Source: Promethearchaeota archaeon (GTDB lineage Archaea; Asgardarchaeota; Lokiarchaeia; Sigynarchaeales; SOKP01). Taken from it: a DNA stretch of 6,011 nt. Of the stretch, positions 1 to 5,942 are shown one piece after another. Under the pieces are notes generated by a model that saw nothing but the letters and a program-made list of their open reading frames with translations, had not been told where the DNA came from and ran no database searches. Location: NCBI GenBank assembly GCA_030608765.1, contig JAUWDN010000087.1:1-6011 (forward strand), given 5' to 3'. How positions within the stretch are numbered: the first letter of the stretch is position 1; every line of letters begins with the position of its first letter. The translations under genes and the position numbers were made by a program.

Positions 1-615
1 TTAATTTTTACATATGGATTTGATATTTACACGTGGCTAGAACCACCCTATCCTATTTTGTTACCGTTAGTTCCGGGTATTATGTTAATAGTGTTAAAAC
101 CATTTGGTAAATTATTCCGTATATCTTATTTAAAAGAAGAATCTATAGGAGGACTTATAGGTGAAGGTACAATGGAATCTTTTGAAACGCTATTATCGAT
201 CATGAGTAATGTGGCATCCTATATAAGATTACTAGCGTTAGCATTAGCACACATATCATTAATGGTTGCAATTACAGCAATGGGGAATTTAGTTCAAGGT
301 GAGGGTATAGGTTACGAACTAGTTAACTTAGTTGGTTTAATATTTGGAAACTTGATTGTAATTCTGTTAGAAGGATTATTAGTGTTTATAAATTCTATCA
401 GGCTTCATTTCTATGAATTTTTCTTTAAATTTTATCAAGGAAGTGGTGTAAACTACATACCCTTCTATTTAGACGATACTTATTCAGTAATTAACTTCGA
501 GGTAAGTAGTATCAAAGATGTAATCTCTGAAGAAATAGATAAAGAAATTGAATCCAAAATAAGTCATAGGGACATAATTGAGGCAGAAGAACTGGTTTCT
601 AAAAAATATTTGTAA
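1..615 (+). CDS. atpI: A/V-type ATP synthase subunit I (subunit a), C-terminal part; 5' end outside window
   Basis: The frame is open from base 1, so this is the last 204 residues of a longer protein (the family is usually about 600-700 aa). Subunit I/a forms the static half of the membrane proton path against the K/c ring. Seen here: several hydrophobic helices, the signature SYIRLLALALAHISL with the essential Arg at window residue 76 (bases 226-228), and a later LLEGLLVFINSIRLHFYEFF segment with a conserved Glu and a second Arg at residue 134 (bases 400-402). These match the two half-channel arginines known from yeast Vph1 (R735 and R799). The usual ending, a GxGxxYxPF-type motif, lies at about residues 147-155. 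About 49 residues follow it, charged and non-membrane, which is longer than I expect for archaeal homologues. The zinc-ribbon and A-subunit genes follow on the same strand. The family call is secure; the length of the missing N-terminal part cannot be judged. Confidence 0.95.
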   Translation, partial: LIFTYGFDIYTWLEPPYPILLPLVPGIMLIVLKPFGKLFRISYLKEESIGGLIGEGTMESFETLLSIMSNVASYIRLLALALAHISLMVAITAMGNLVQGEGIGYELVNLVGLIFGNLIVILLEGLLVFINSIRLHFYEFFFKFYQGSGVNYIPFYLDDTYSVINFEVSSIKDVISEEIDKEIESKISHRDIIEAEELVSKKYL

Positions 616-637
616 CTTAAAATTTTAGTTTTTAATT

Positions 638-641
638 AGGA
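638..641 (+). promoter_or_regulatory. Putative ribosome binding site (AGGA) of the zinc-ribbon gene
   Basis: AGGA ends 9 nt before the ATG at 651. The spacing equals that of the GGAG before the A-subunit ATG at 1232. The match is short, but the shared spacing supports both start choices. Confidence 0.4.
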
Positions 642-650
642 AATTAAACT

Positions 651-1190
651 ATGAATAATGAAAATAAGGGAGATCCTAAAGAAAAAAGGATGAACCAGAG
701 AGGAAATCTAGGTAAAATAATACTACTAATCATTTATTTGTTCGTTGTAGTCTTCCTTTTTTATATTTTATTAGAACTCGGGATTAATCCTGTTATAATA
801 TTTTTATTACTAGGATTTTTATCTTTACTTATTATAGGATCTTTCTTTATCAAAAAGAAGAAAAATTCAATTTACTCAAAATTATATCCTGATAAGAAAC
901 GAAATAGAATTCAACGCCCTCCTAGAAAATTGGAATTGAAAATTGAAGCAGATTCTGAGACTCTAAGGCTAAAAAAATTCAAGGATGTTGACCTAAATTT
1001 TAAACATCGGAAAACTCTTATCAATAAATGCGAAAATTGTGGAATGATTATAACTGGCAATAAGAGAACTTGTCCTACATGCGGTAGGGCTTTTGAATTA
1101 AAAGAAGTAATCAAGAAATGTAAAACATGTGGAATAACGATTCCCAAATCTGTAAAAAAATGTCCAATCTGCGGAACGCGAACAGCATAA
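651..1190 (+). CDS. Small membrane protein with two TM helices and a tandem C-terminal zinc ribbon, function unknown
   Basis: I do not recognise a named family. The 179-residue product has a short basic/polar N-terminus, two hydrophobic helices at about residues 23-41 and 47-67, and then a KKKK stretch (68-71). By the positive-inside rule both ends should be cytosolic. A basic linker (about 72-125) leads to two zinc ribbons, each CX2C-X10-CX2C: Cys 127/130/141/144 and Cys 157/160/171/174. They repeat with a 30-residue period and resemble each other (CENCG...CPTCG and CKTCG...CPICG), so they probably arose by tandem duplication. Such membrane-anchored zinc ribbons are common uncharacterised proteins in archaea; they may mediate protein or nucleic-acid contacts. 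The gene lies 35 nt after subunit I and 41 nt before subunit A, probably in one transcript, so a role near the ATPase is possible but unproven. ATG 651 has an AGGA upstream; Met14 (690) is an alternative start. Confidence 0.85.
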   Translation: MNNENKGDPKEKRMNQRGNLGKIILLIIYLFVVVFLFYILLELGINPVIIFLLLGFLSLLIIGSFFIKKKKNSIYSKLYPDKKRNRIQRPPRKLELKIEADSETLRLKKFKDVDLNFKHRKTLINKCENCGMIITGNKRTCPTCGRAFELKEVIKKCKTCGITIPKSVKKCPICGTRTA

Positions 1191-1218
1191 GACATAAAAT
1201 AATAATGAAATAAATAGT

Positions 1219-1222
1219 GGAG
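1219..1222 (+). promoter_or_regulatory. Putative ribosome binding site (GGAG) deciding the A-subunit start
   Basis: GGAG ends 9 nt before ATG 1232. The alternative in-frame GTG at 1217 overlaps this site and has no purine-rich motif before it. This favours ATG 1232, which removes five residues from the longest reading. Confidence 0.5.
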
Positions 1223-1231
1223 CTAACAAAA

Positions 1232-3058
1232 ATGGTTGTAGCAGTTAATAAATCCAAGGAAGGTTTTATCTCTGCGGTTAATGGATCGTTAGTAGAAATA
1301 AAAGGGTTGGAAGGTGATGTCAGGCTTAATGATTTAATTAAAATAAGCAATCATAATTTCTTATGTCAAGTAATCCAAATCTATTCTGACCATATTGTCG
1401 CTCAATCCTTTGAAAACACTAATAGTATAAAATTGAACGAAAAAGTTGTCAATCTTAAAGAGCCTTTATCTATGGAATTAGCGCCTGGCTTAGTATCAAA
1501 TGTCTTTGATGGAATACAACGGCCATTAGACATTACATTCGATTTTTTTCAAGAAGGAAGATTAAATAAAGGACTTGAATTTCCATCTCTTTCAAGAACC
1601 AAAAAGTGGCATTTTATTCCAACTAGAAAAATAAATGATATGGTTTTTAGTGGTGATGAAATTGGAACGGTTCAAGAAACTTCTATGTTAAATCATAAAA
1701 TAATGATACCACCCGGAAAATCAGGTATATTGTCTTTTATTGCAGAAGAAGGAGATTATACAATTATTGATGATATCTATAGCTTAAAAAAGGATAGCGA
1801 AGACAAATATTTTTGCATGCTACAAAAATGGCCAGTTACAAAGAGAAAGCCCTTTAGTGAAAAAAAGCAACCTAACGAGCCTTTACTGACTGGCGTGCGG
1901 ATAATCGATTTATTATTTCCCGTAGCAAAAGGTGGTACTTTTGCCGTCCCAGGAGGATTTGGAACCGGTAAAACAATTATCCAACAATGTATTGCTAAGT
2001 ATTGTAGTGCCGATTTAATTGTGTTTATAGGGTGCGGGGAACCAGGGAATGAAATTGCCAACTTTCTTAAGCAATTCACTGAAACAATTGATCCTGATAC
2101 GGGAAGACCTTTATTGGAGCGAATCGTCCTTATTGTAAATACTTCAAATATGCCCGTTTCAGCTCGTGAAGCAAGTCTATTCTCAGGGATAACAATAGCG
2201 GAATATTACAGAGATATGGGATACGATGTTGCTGTTATTGCAGATAGTATATCAAGATGGGCAGAGTCGTTAAGAGAAATTTCGGGGTTATTAGAAGAAA
2301 TGCCCGCTGAAGAAGGGTATCCTGCTTATCTGCCGTCGAAACTATCTAGTTTTTACGAACGCGCTGGTGTTATTTCAACAGTAGGGCACGATCCTAATGG
2401 AAAAGTAAGAAATGGTTCTATAACGGTAATAGGTTCGATATCTCCTCCCGCTGGAGACTTTAGTGAACCAGTAACGTCTGCAACAAAGCGAGTTGTTCAA
2501 GGGATTTGGGCACTAGATACTAAAATGGCATATTTAAAACATTATCCCGCTATTAGTTGGATAAATTCATATTCAAACTACCCTGAATATTTAGCTGATT
2601 GGTGGGAGCAGATAGACAAAGATTGGCCTGATATAAAACTAGATTGGTTTGAGTGTAGAAAACAAGTAAATGAGATTTTAGCAAAAGAAAACGATCTAAA
2701 ATATATTACACAACTGCTCGGACAAAAAAATTTAGCAGAAGATCAAAAATTAGCACTATTTACAGCAAATCTTATAAGAAACGCCTTTTTTATCCAAAAC
2801 GCGTTCAATGAAGTCGATAATTTTACCAGTAGCAAAAAAATGTTAGGTCTCATCAAAGTCATACTTCTATTATATAATAAAAGCAAATCGCTTATCAAAC
2901 AAGGGTTTGTAATGAACGATAGAAAATGCGAAGAAGTCCTCAATCATATCATGAAAATTAGCCACTTTGTTCCTAATGAAGATTTTACACCAATTGAAAA
3001 GCTAAAGGATAACATTAATAATGACTCTGTAAATATCGTTTACATGATTCGACGCTAG
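1232..3058 (+). CDS. atpA: A/V-type ATP synthase catalytic subunit A, divergent (catalytic-site Arg replaced by Pro)
   Basis: This 608-residue protein is the nucleotide-binding A subunit of an archaeal/vacuolar rotary ATPase, whose heads form an A3B3 ring. Domains in order: N-terminal beta barrel (about 1-75), the A-specific bulge region (about 105-185, with FDGIQRPLD, GTVQET and QKWPV), the ATPase core, and a C-terminal helical domain (about 440-608). The P-loop is GGFGTGKT with Lys247 and Thr248, then GCGE with catalytic Glu270. The Lys-Glu spacing of 23 equals that of Enterococcus hirae A (K238/E261). Walker B Asp338 begins DSISRW, and GYPAYL and FYERAG are intact. Odd points: the normal GERGNE reads GEPGNE (Pro271 for Arg), DSTSRW has Ile for Thr, SGRLEEMP has Leu for Arg (353), and the FW pair before ALD is IW (425-426). 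No B subunit follows; endA converges 27 nt downstream. I am sure of the family, but not that the enzyme is fully catalytic or that it is the cell's only A subunit. GTG 1217 is an alternative start. Confidence 0.95.
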   Translation: MVVAVNKSKEGFISAVNGSLVEIKGLEGDVRLNDLIKISNHNFLCQVIQIYSDHIVAQSFENTNSIKLNEKVVNLKEPLSMELAPGLVSNVFDGIQRPLDITFDFFQEGRLNKGLEFPSLSRTKKWHFIPTRKINDMVFSGDEIGTVQETSMLNHKIMIPPGKSGILSFIAEEGDYTIIDDIYSLKKDSEDKYFCMLQKWPVTKRKPFSEKKQPNEPLLTGVRIIDLLFPVAKGGTFAVPGGFGTGKTIIQQCIAKYCSADLIVFIGCGEPGNEIANFLKQFTETIDPDTGRPLLERIVLIVNTSNMPVSAREASLFSGITIAEYYRDMGYDVAVIADSISRWAESLREISGLLEEMPAEEGYPAYLPSKLSSFYERAGVISTVGHDPNGKVRNGSITVIGSISPPAGDFSEPVTSATKRVVQGIWALDTKMAYLKHYPAISWINSYSNYPEYLADWWEQIDKDWPDIKLDWFECRKQVNEILAKENDLKYITQLLGQKNLAEDQKLALFTANLIRNAFFIQNAFNEVDNFTSSKKMLGLIKVILLLYNKSKSLIKQGFVMNDRKCEEVLNHIMKISHFVPNEDFTPIEKLKDNINNDSVNIVYMIRR

Positions 3059-3073
3059 TATTTTAATTACTCG

Positions 3074-3079
3074 TTTTTT
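3074..3079 (+). terminator. Possible oligo-T terminator after the A-subunit gene
   Basis: A run of six T lies 15 nt after the stop codon of the A gene, in the 27-nt gap between convergent genes. Archaeal RNA polymerase often terminates at such T tracts without a hairpin. No comparable T tract for the opposite strand is seen in the gap. Confidence 0.35.
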
Positions 3080-3085
3080 CCTGAT

Positions 3086-3688
3086 TTAGGGTTTAAACCA
3101 TTCAAAGAAGTAGTAACTCATAGTTAGAGGATTGGCGATAACAAACTTCTTTCTTACTGAAGTAGCTAAACGTCCAGCTCTAACCATATCGATAGCGGTT
3201 ATTTTTGCGTCATGAGGTAAAACGTGAGCTATAAATGGTGAGTGCTCTAATCCCGGTCCTTTTTTATACACGACGAAATCAGCGCCAAACTTTAAACCGG
3301 GACGAGGTATATACCCTTTTTTCCTTAAATCTTGATAAATTATAAATTTTTCTCCAAACTTATGGTGGATTTTTTTACATATTTCATAAAACTCGTCGTG
3401 TGAGTAGAATTTATCTAACTTAGGGTCGTAAATAGTAATTTTATCGTTTTTTAATAAATACAGCGCTTCAATTAGGGATAATTCCGACGGTTTAGAAAAG
3501 TACTCTAACCGAGGCTTACTAATCCCAAGAGGAGACCCAAAAAACTTTTGTTTTACGTACAAATACGAAGCATAGAGATGATTAAAAACAATTACGCGAT
3601 TGTTGATAAATTTGGCTGGAATCTTTTCTGGGATGTCATCTTCATTTAAGTCATCCAACGAAATTTGGGTGTTATTTTCTTCACTCAT
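3086..3688 (-). CDS. endA: tRNA-splicing endonuclease EndA, single-domain catalytic form
   Basis: EndA cuts archaeal pre-tRNAs at bulge-helix-bulge introns, leaving 2',3'-cyclic phosphate ends. The 200-residue product has the N-terminal alpha/beta domain (about 25-90) and the C-terminal nuclease domain. The latter carries YQDLRKKGYIPRPGLKFGAD, catalytic Tyr141 in DFVVY, His149 in EHSPF, and Lys180 in SVRKKFVIA. The His-Lys spacing of 31 equals that of the Methanocaldococcus jannaschii enzyme (H125/K156). The C-terminus YYFFEWFKP resembles the usual last strand. The length is near the 170-200 aa of self-contained subunits, suggesting a homotetramer; an alpha2beta2 partner elsewhere cannot be excluded. 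The first 24 or so residues are an acidic, low-complexity extension before the first conserved strand (NRVIVFN). The ATG at 3688-3686 has no Shine-Dalgarno-like site and overlaps one arm of an inverted repeat. The gene converges on the A-subunit gene and diverges from the MEMO gene. Confidence 0.95.
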   Translation of the reverse strand: MSEENNTQISLDDLNEDDIPEKIPAKFINNRVIVFNHLYASYLYVKQKFFGSPLGISKPRLEYFSKPSELSLIEALYLLKNDKITIYDPKLDKFYSHDEFYEICKKIHHKFGEKFIIYQDLRKKGYIPRPGLKFGADFVVYKKGPGLEHSPFIAHVLPHDAKITAIDMVRAGRLATSVRKKFVIANPLTMSYYFFEWFKP

Positions 3689-3717
3689 TAAGTTAAAAAT
3701 ATTAAATATAACTTAAT
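3687..3717. repeat. Perfect 9-bp inverted repeat at the endA start codon
   Basis: The arms are ATTAAGTTA (3687-3695) and TAACTTAAT (3709-3717), separated by 13 AT-only bases. The arm centres are 22 bp apart, about two helical turns. The left arm overlaps two bases of the endA start codon. It could be an operator for a dimeric regulator, or a weak RNA hairpin in the endA leader that covers the AUG. The DNA is very AT-rich, so chance is a real alternative. Confidence 0.4.
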
Positions 3718-3922
3718 AATTCTATTAAAATAACGAACTAAATCAAGGACATATTTATTTAAAGCTAGTTTTTCTTAACGGTATTAACTTATATTAGATA
3801 GAAAAAGACAATCTGGCTTTTGTACTCACTCATATTCAAGGTAAAATAAAAAAAATTGTGAAATAGTTTAATACTTAATTGATGCATAATAATATAGTAA
3901 ATCAAAAAAAGCCGTGAATAAT
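3689..3922. other. Divergent intergenic region between endA and the MEMO-family gene
   Basis: This AT-rich gap of 234 nt should hold both divergent promoters. I see no convincing small ORF, tRNA or strong structured RNA in it. Its right half has TATA-like strings on the + strand for the MEMO gene: TTTAATA at 3867-3873 (predicted start near 3897) and TAATATAG at 3890-3897 (spacing that would give a leaderless mRNA at ATG 3923). Neither is clearly better. Confidence 0.5.
3756..3763 (-). promoter_or_regulatory. Candidate TATA box (TTTAAATA) for endA
   Basis: Read on the minus strand, TTTAAATA is a good archaeal box A. Transcription would start about 25-30 nt downstream, near 3732, giving a leader of about 44 nt that contains the inverted repeat at 3687-3717. 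Similar AT strings are frequent in this gap, so the call is tentative. Confidence 0.35.
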
Positions 3923-4825
3923 ATGATAAGACAACCATCTGTTGCAGGAAGTTGGTATTCAGGTACTAAATCAGAATTAGAAAAAGAACTCGAAGTCCTT
4001 TTTAGAAATAACGAGTTTGGACCTGGAGAATTGCCAAAAACTCTTAATCTTGAATCCAGATCAATAATTGGAGGGGTTTCGCCTCATGCGGGGTACTATT
4101 ATTCGGGAGAATGTGCTGCTCTTACGTATTTTAATATTTTTAAAGAAAAAATCCCAGAAACAATTATTTTACTTGGGACTGACCATAAAGGGTACGATAA
4201 AATTGGTTTAATGGAAGAAGGGGCATGGCGTACTCCATTAGGTGATTTAGAAATTGATAACTCCCTAGCAAGAAAAATATGTGATATTAGTGAAACTGTA
4301 ATTTCAGATAATTCTGCATTTATAGGTGGGTTATTTGGAAAAGAACATAATATTGAGATTCAATTACCATTCATAAAATATTGCGCAAAAGAACATGAAG
4401 TAAAAATACTTCCAATAAAATATAGTTATAGAGAATTCAGAAGTTTTAGCTCCTATAGTACCTTAAAACGAGCTGCAGAAGATATTGCAAGTTCAATCAA
4501 GACTGTAAATAAAGATATAGTAATTGTGGCTTCAACAGATTTATCACATGAACCAGTTAGAAGTGAAAAAGGCCTCGCAGCGATGAAAAAAATGGATAAG
4601 GCAGTTATTGATGCGTTTGTAGAATTAGATCCAGAAAATACTTTCAAAGCGGCATTAAATACCTCAGTTTGTGGCCCTCAAACAATAACGTCATTGATAT
4701 TAATTTGTAAGAAGTTAAAAGCATCTAAAGCAGAAGTAATGAATTATATTACTAGTTATGACAGAAGAGGTACTTTTGGACCTCATACCGTTGGATATTT
4801 GTCTGGTATTTTGAAAAAGGAATAA
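3923..4825 (+). CDS. MEMO-family protein (AmmeMemoRadiSam system protein B)
   Basis: The 300-residue product belongs to the MEMO1/AMMEMO family, found in archaea, bacteria and eukaryotes and structurally related to extradiol-type metal dioxygenases. Its biochemical role in archaea is not settled. The family hallmarks are present in order: MIRQPSVAGSWY at the N-terminus, SPHAGYYYSG with His55, LGTDHKG with His88, WRTPLGDLEID (102-112), EHNIEIQLPF with His142, STDLSHEP with His209, and SVCGPQ with Cys250. His55, His88 and Cys250 align by motif with H49, H81 and C244, the proposed metal ligands of human MEMO1, so the metal site looks intact. The length matches the family. ATG 3923 is preferred over the in-frame GTG 3914 because the protein then begins MIRxPxVAGxWY, as homologues do. 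The radical-SAM and AMMECR1 partners are not in the window. It is a probable soluble cytosolic protein. A coiled-coil gene follows 37 nt downstream. Confidence 0.93.
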   Translation: MIRQPSVAGSWYSGTKSELEKELEVLFRNNEFGPGELPKTLNLESRSIIGGVSPHAGYYYSGECAALTYFNIFKEKIPETIILLGTDHKGYDKIGLMEEGAWRTPLGDLEIDNSLARKICDISETVISDNSAFIGGLFGKEHNIEIQLPFIKYCAKEHEVKILPIKYSYREFRSFSSYSTLKRAAEDIASSIKTVNKDIVIVASTDLSHEPVRSEKGLAAMKKMDKAVIDAFVELDPENTFKAALNTSVCGPQTITSLILICKKLKASKAEVMNYITSYDRRGTFGPHTVGYLSGILKKE

Positions 4826-4829
4826 CTAT

Positions 4830-4837
4830 ATTAAATA
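4830..4837 (+). promoter_or_regulatory. Candidate TATA box for leaderless transcription of the coiled-coil gene
   Basis: ATTAAATA is centred about 29 nt before ATG 4863, the spacing expected if transcription starts at the start codon. The gene has no Shine-Dalgarno-like site, which is consistent with a leaderless mRNA. A second AT string, TTATATAA (4842-4849), lies too close to the ATG for that. Cotranscription with the MEMO gene remains possible. Confidence 0.25.
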
Positions 4838-4862
4838 ATAATTATATAAAATTAATAGAAAA

Positions 4863-5942
4863 ATGCCTGAAGAAAACGAAAAGGTTGAGGATTTTATAAG
4901 CCTTTGGAAAAATAAATTATCAACAGAAACCTTACCCTCCGTAATTGGAGAATTACAGAAAGAAAACGAACTCCTACGAAAGAAAATTACTGAAAATATT
5001 GAGCTGATTACTAGATCAGAGGAAATAATCAAAAAAACTGTCGAAGAAAAGGAGAAATTAAGAGTAGAAAAGGATGAGGCAGTTACAGACATAAGCATAA
5101 AACTTAACGAATTAGCACAAGAAAATTCCGAGTTAGGAAATAAAATAAAAAGTATGATTAAATTATTATTGGAAAAAGATGAAGAACTTAAAGCTAAAGA
5201 TAAGTTAATATCTAATTTACAAGCGACAGCCGGTTCTCCAGTAGGAGCAGAATCTACATCGAATGATGCATTAATTTATGAACTAAAAACTCAAATAATA
5301 GATAAAAATTCTATTATACAAGATCTGGGGGTGAAAGTTTCAGATTTAACAGAAGAAATCGAGAGGTTAAACCAAGAACTGATTGTAAAATTAAGAGCTA
5401 AACCTGTTGATTATATCGTCGAAGCTTCCCCTCCTGAACCTTCAGTAATTAAACCGTTACCTTCTGAATCATCATCAAAACCACTTGAAACATTATGCCA
5501 AGATTTACAATCAGATTTAACCAAGTATAAACGAATCATTGATAAATTAACACAAGAAAAAACAGAACTTAAAAGCGCGTTAGAAGGAAATGGTTATCAA
5601 TTCAGCGAAAAAGATTTAGAGGAACTAAAAAAAGAAAACGAAGCCCTCAAAATAGACCTTGAAGAAATGCAAAAATCATTTAGTAAGGGGAAAAAAGAAG
5701 CAACCCAAGTTGATACTAATCAGCTTGAACAACAAGTTATCAATCTCGAAAATAAACTAAGAGAGAAAGATAGCGTAATAGCAGATTTAAAGTTATCCGC
5801 AATTTCACCAACTGATGTCTCGGGCAATTCAATGGCAGAATTAGTTGAAAATCTGCAAAAAAATATAAATCAGTTAAAAACTACGATAAATGAAAAAGAT
5901 AAAAAGATTTTAGAATTAAATAAAAAAAATTCTCAAATGTAA
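4863..5942 (+). CDS. Long coiled-coil protein with an internal repeat, function unknown
   Basis: I do not recognise a family. The 359-residue product is almost wholly Lys/Glu/Leu-rich heptad sequence, with no signal peptide, TM helix, P-loop or zinc motif, so it is not SMC/Rad50-like in its visible parts. It can be read as a short N-terminus (1-20), coiled coil (about 28-120), a Gly/Ser/Thr break (121-133), coiled coil (134-178), a Pro/Ser-rich linker (187-207, containing SPPEPS and KPLPSE), coiled coil (about 208-318), a second Ser/Thr break (about 311-321), and a final coil. Residues 109-155 and 299-352 resemble each other, including the break and its Ser-Pro, and differ in length by exactly seven residues. 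It is probably a cytosolic, oligomeric, structural or scaffolding protein; that is inference from composition. It lies 37 nt after the MEMO-family gene on the same strand. ATG 4863 is the first Met of the frame and lacks a nearby Shine-Dalgarno motif. Confidence 0.85.
   Translation: MPEENEKVEDFISLWKNKLSTETLPSVIGELQKENELLRKKITENIELITRSEEIIKKTVEEKEKLRVEKDEAVTDISIKLNELAQENSELGNKIKSMIKLLLEKDEELKAKDKLISNLQATAGSPVGAESTSNDALIYELKTQIIDKNSIIQDLGVKVSDLTEEIERLNQELIVKLRAKPVDYIVEASPPEPSVIKPLPSESSSKPLETLCQDLQSDLTKYKRIIDKLTQEKTELKSALEGNGYQFSEKDLEELKKENEALKIDLEEMQKSFSKGKKEATQVDTNQLEQQVINLENKLREKDSVIADLKLSAISPTDVSGNSMAELVENLQKNINQLKTTINEKDKKILELNKKNSQM
5187..5327 (+). repeat. Internal protein repeat, copy 1 (47 residues)
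   Basis: Residues 109-155 of the coiled-coil protein. It starts LKAKDKLISNL, passes through a break with Ser-Pro at 125-126, and ends LKTQIIDKNSIIQDL. It pairs with copy 2 at 5757-5918. The DNA has diverged, so the duplication is visible mainly in the protein. Confidence 0.55.
5757..5918 (+). repeat. Internal protein repeat, copy 2 (54 residues)
   Basis: Residues 299-352 of the coiled-coil protein. It starts LREKDSVIADL, has a break with Ser-Pro, and ends LKTTINEKDKKILEL. It is seven residues longer than copy 1, with the difference between the Ser-Pro and the LKT, so one heptad was gained or lost and the coil register is kept. Confidence 0.55.

Noticed and set aside
911..1195. Open frame on the minus strand opposite the zinc-ribbon gene
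   Set aside because: It is the antisense of a well-supported gene with clear Cys motifs; its own translation shows no recognisable domain.
1217..1231. GTG 1217 as start of the A subunit
   Set aside because: It overlaps the GGAG site that serves ATG 1232 at the same 9-nt spacing as the upstream gene, and no ribosome site precedes it. It is possible but less likely.
1777..2079. Open frame on the minus strand inside the A-subunit gene
   Set aside because: It lies over the P-loop region of a conserved gene, and its composition reads as a shadow of the coding strand.
3709..3791. Heptamer TAACTTA recurring in the divergent gap (3709-3715, 3785-3791 and inverted at 3689-3695) as a possible regulator site
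   Set aside because: The same heptamer also occurs within or at the edge of genes (about 324, 613 and 3414), so it is simply frequent in this AT-rich DNA. Only the exact 9-bp inverted pair is kept as a finding.
3914..3922. GTG 3914 as start of the MEMO-family protein
   Set aside because: Homologues begin MIRxPxVAGxWY, which fits ATG 3923 exactly.
4826..5098. Ser/Phe-rich open frame on the minus strand over the start of the coiled-coil gene
   Set aside because: Its Ser/Phe/Leu richness is what the reverse strand of Lys/Glu-rich coiled-coil codons gives; there is no independent evidence for it.
4863..5942. Coiled-coil gene as an SMC/Rad50-type ATPase fragment
   Set aside because: There is no Walker A, signature or Walker B motif, and both ends of the frame are complete within the window.
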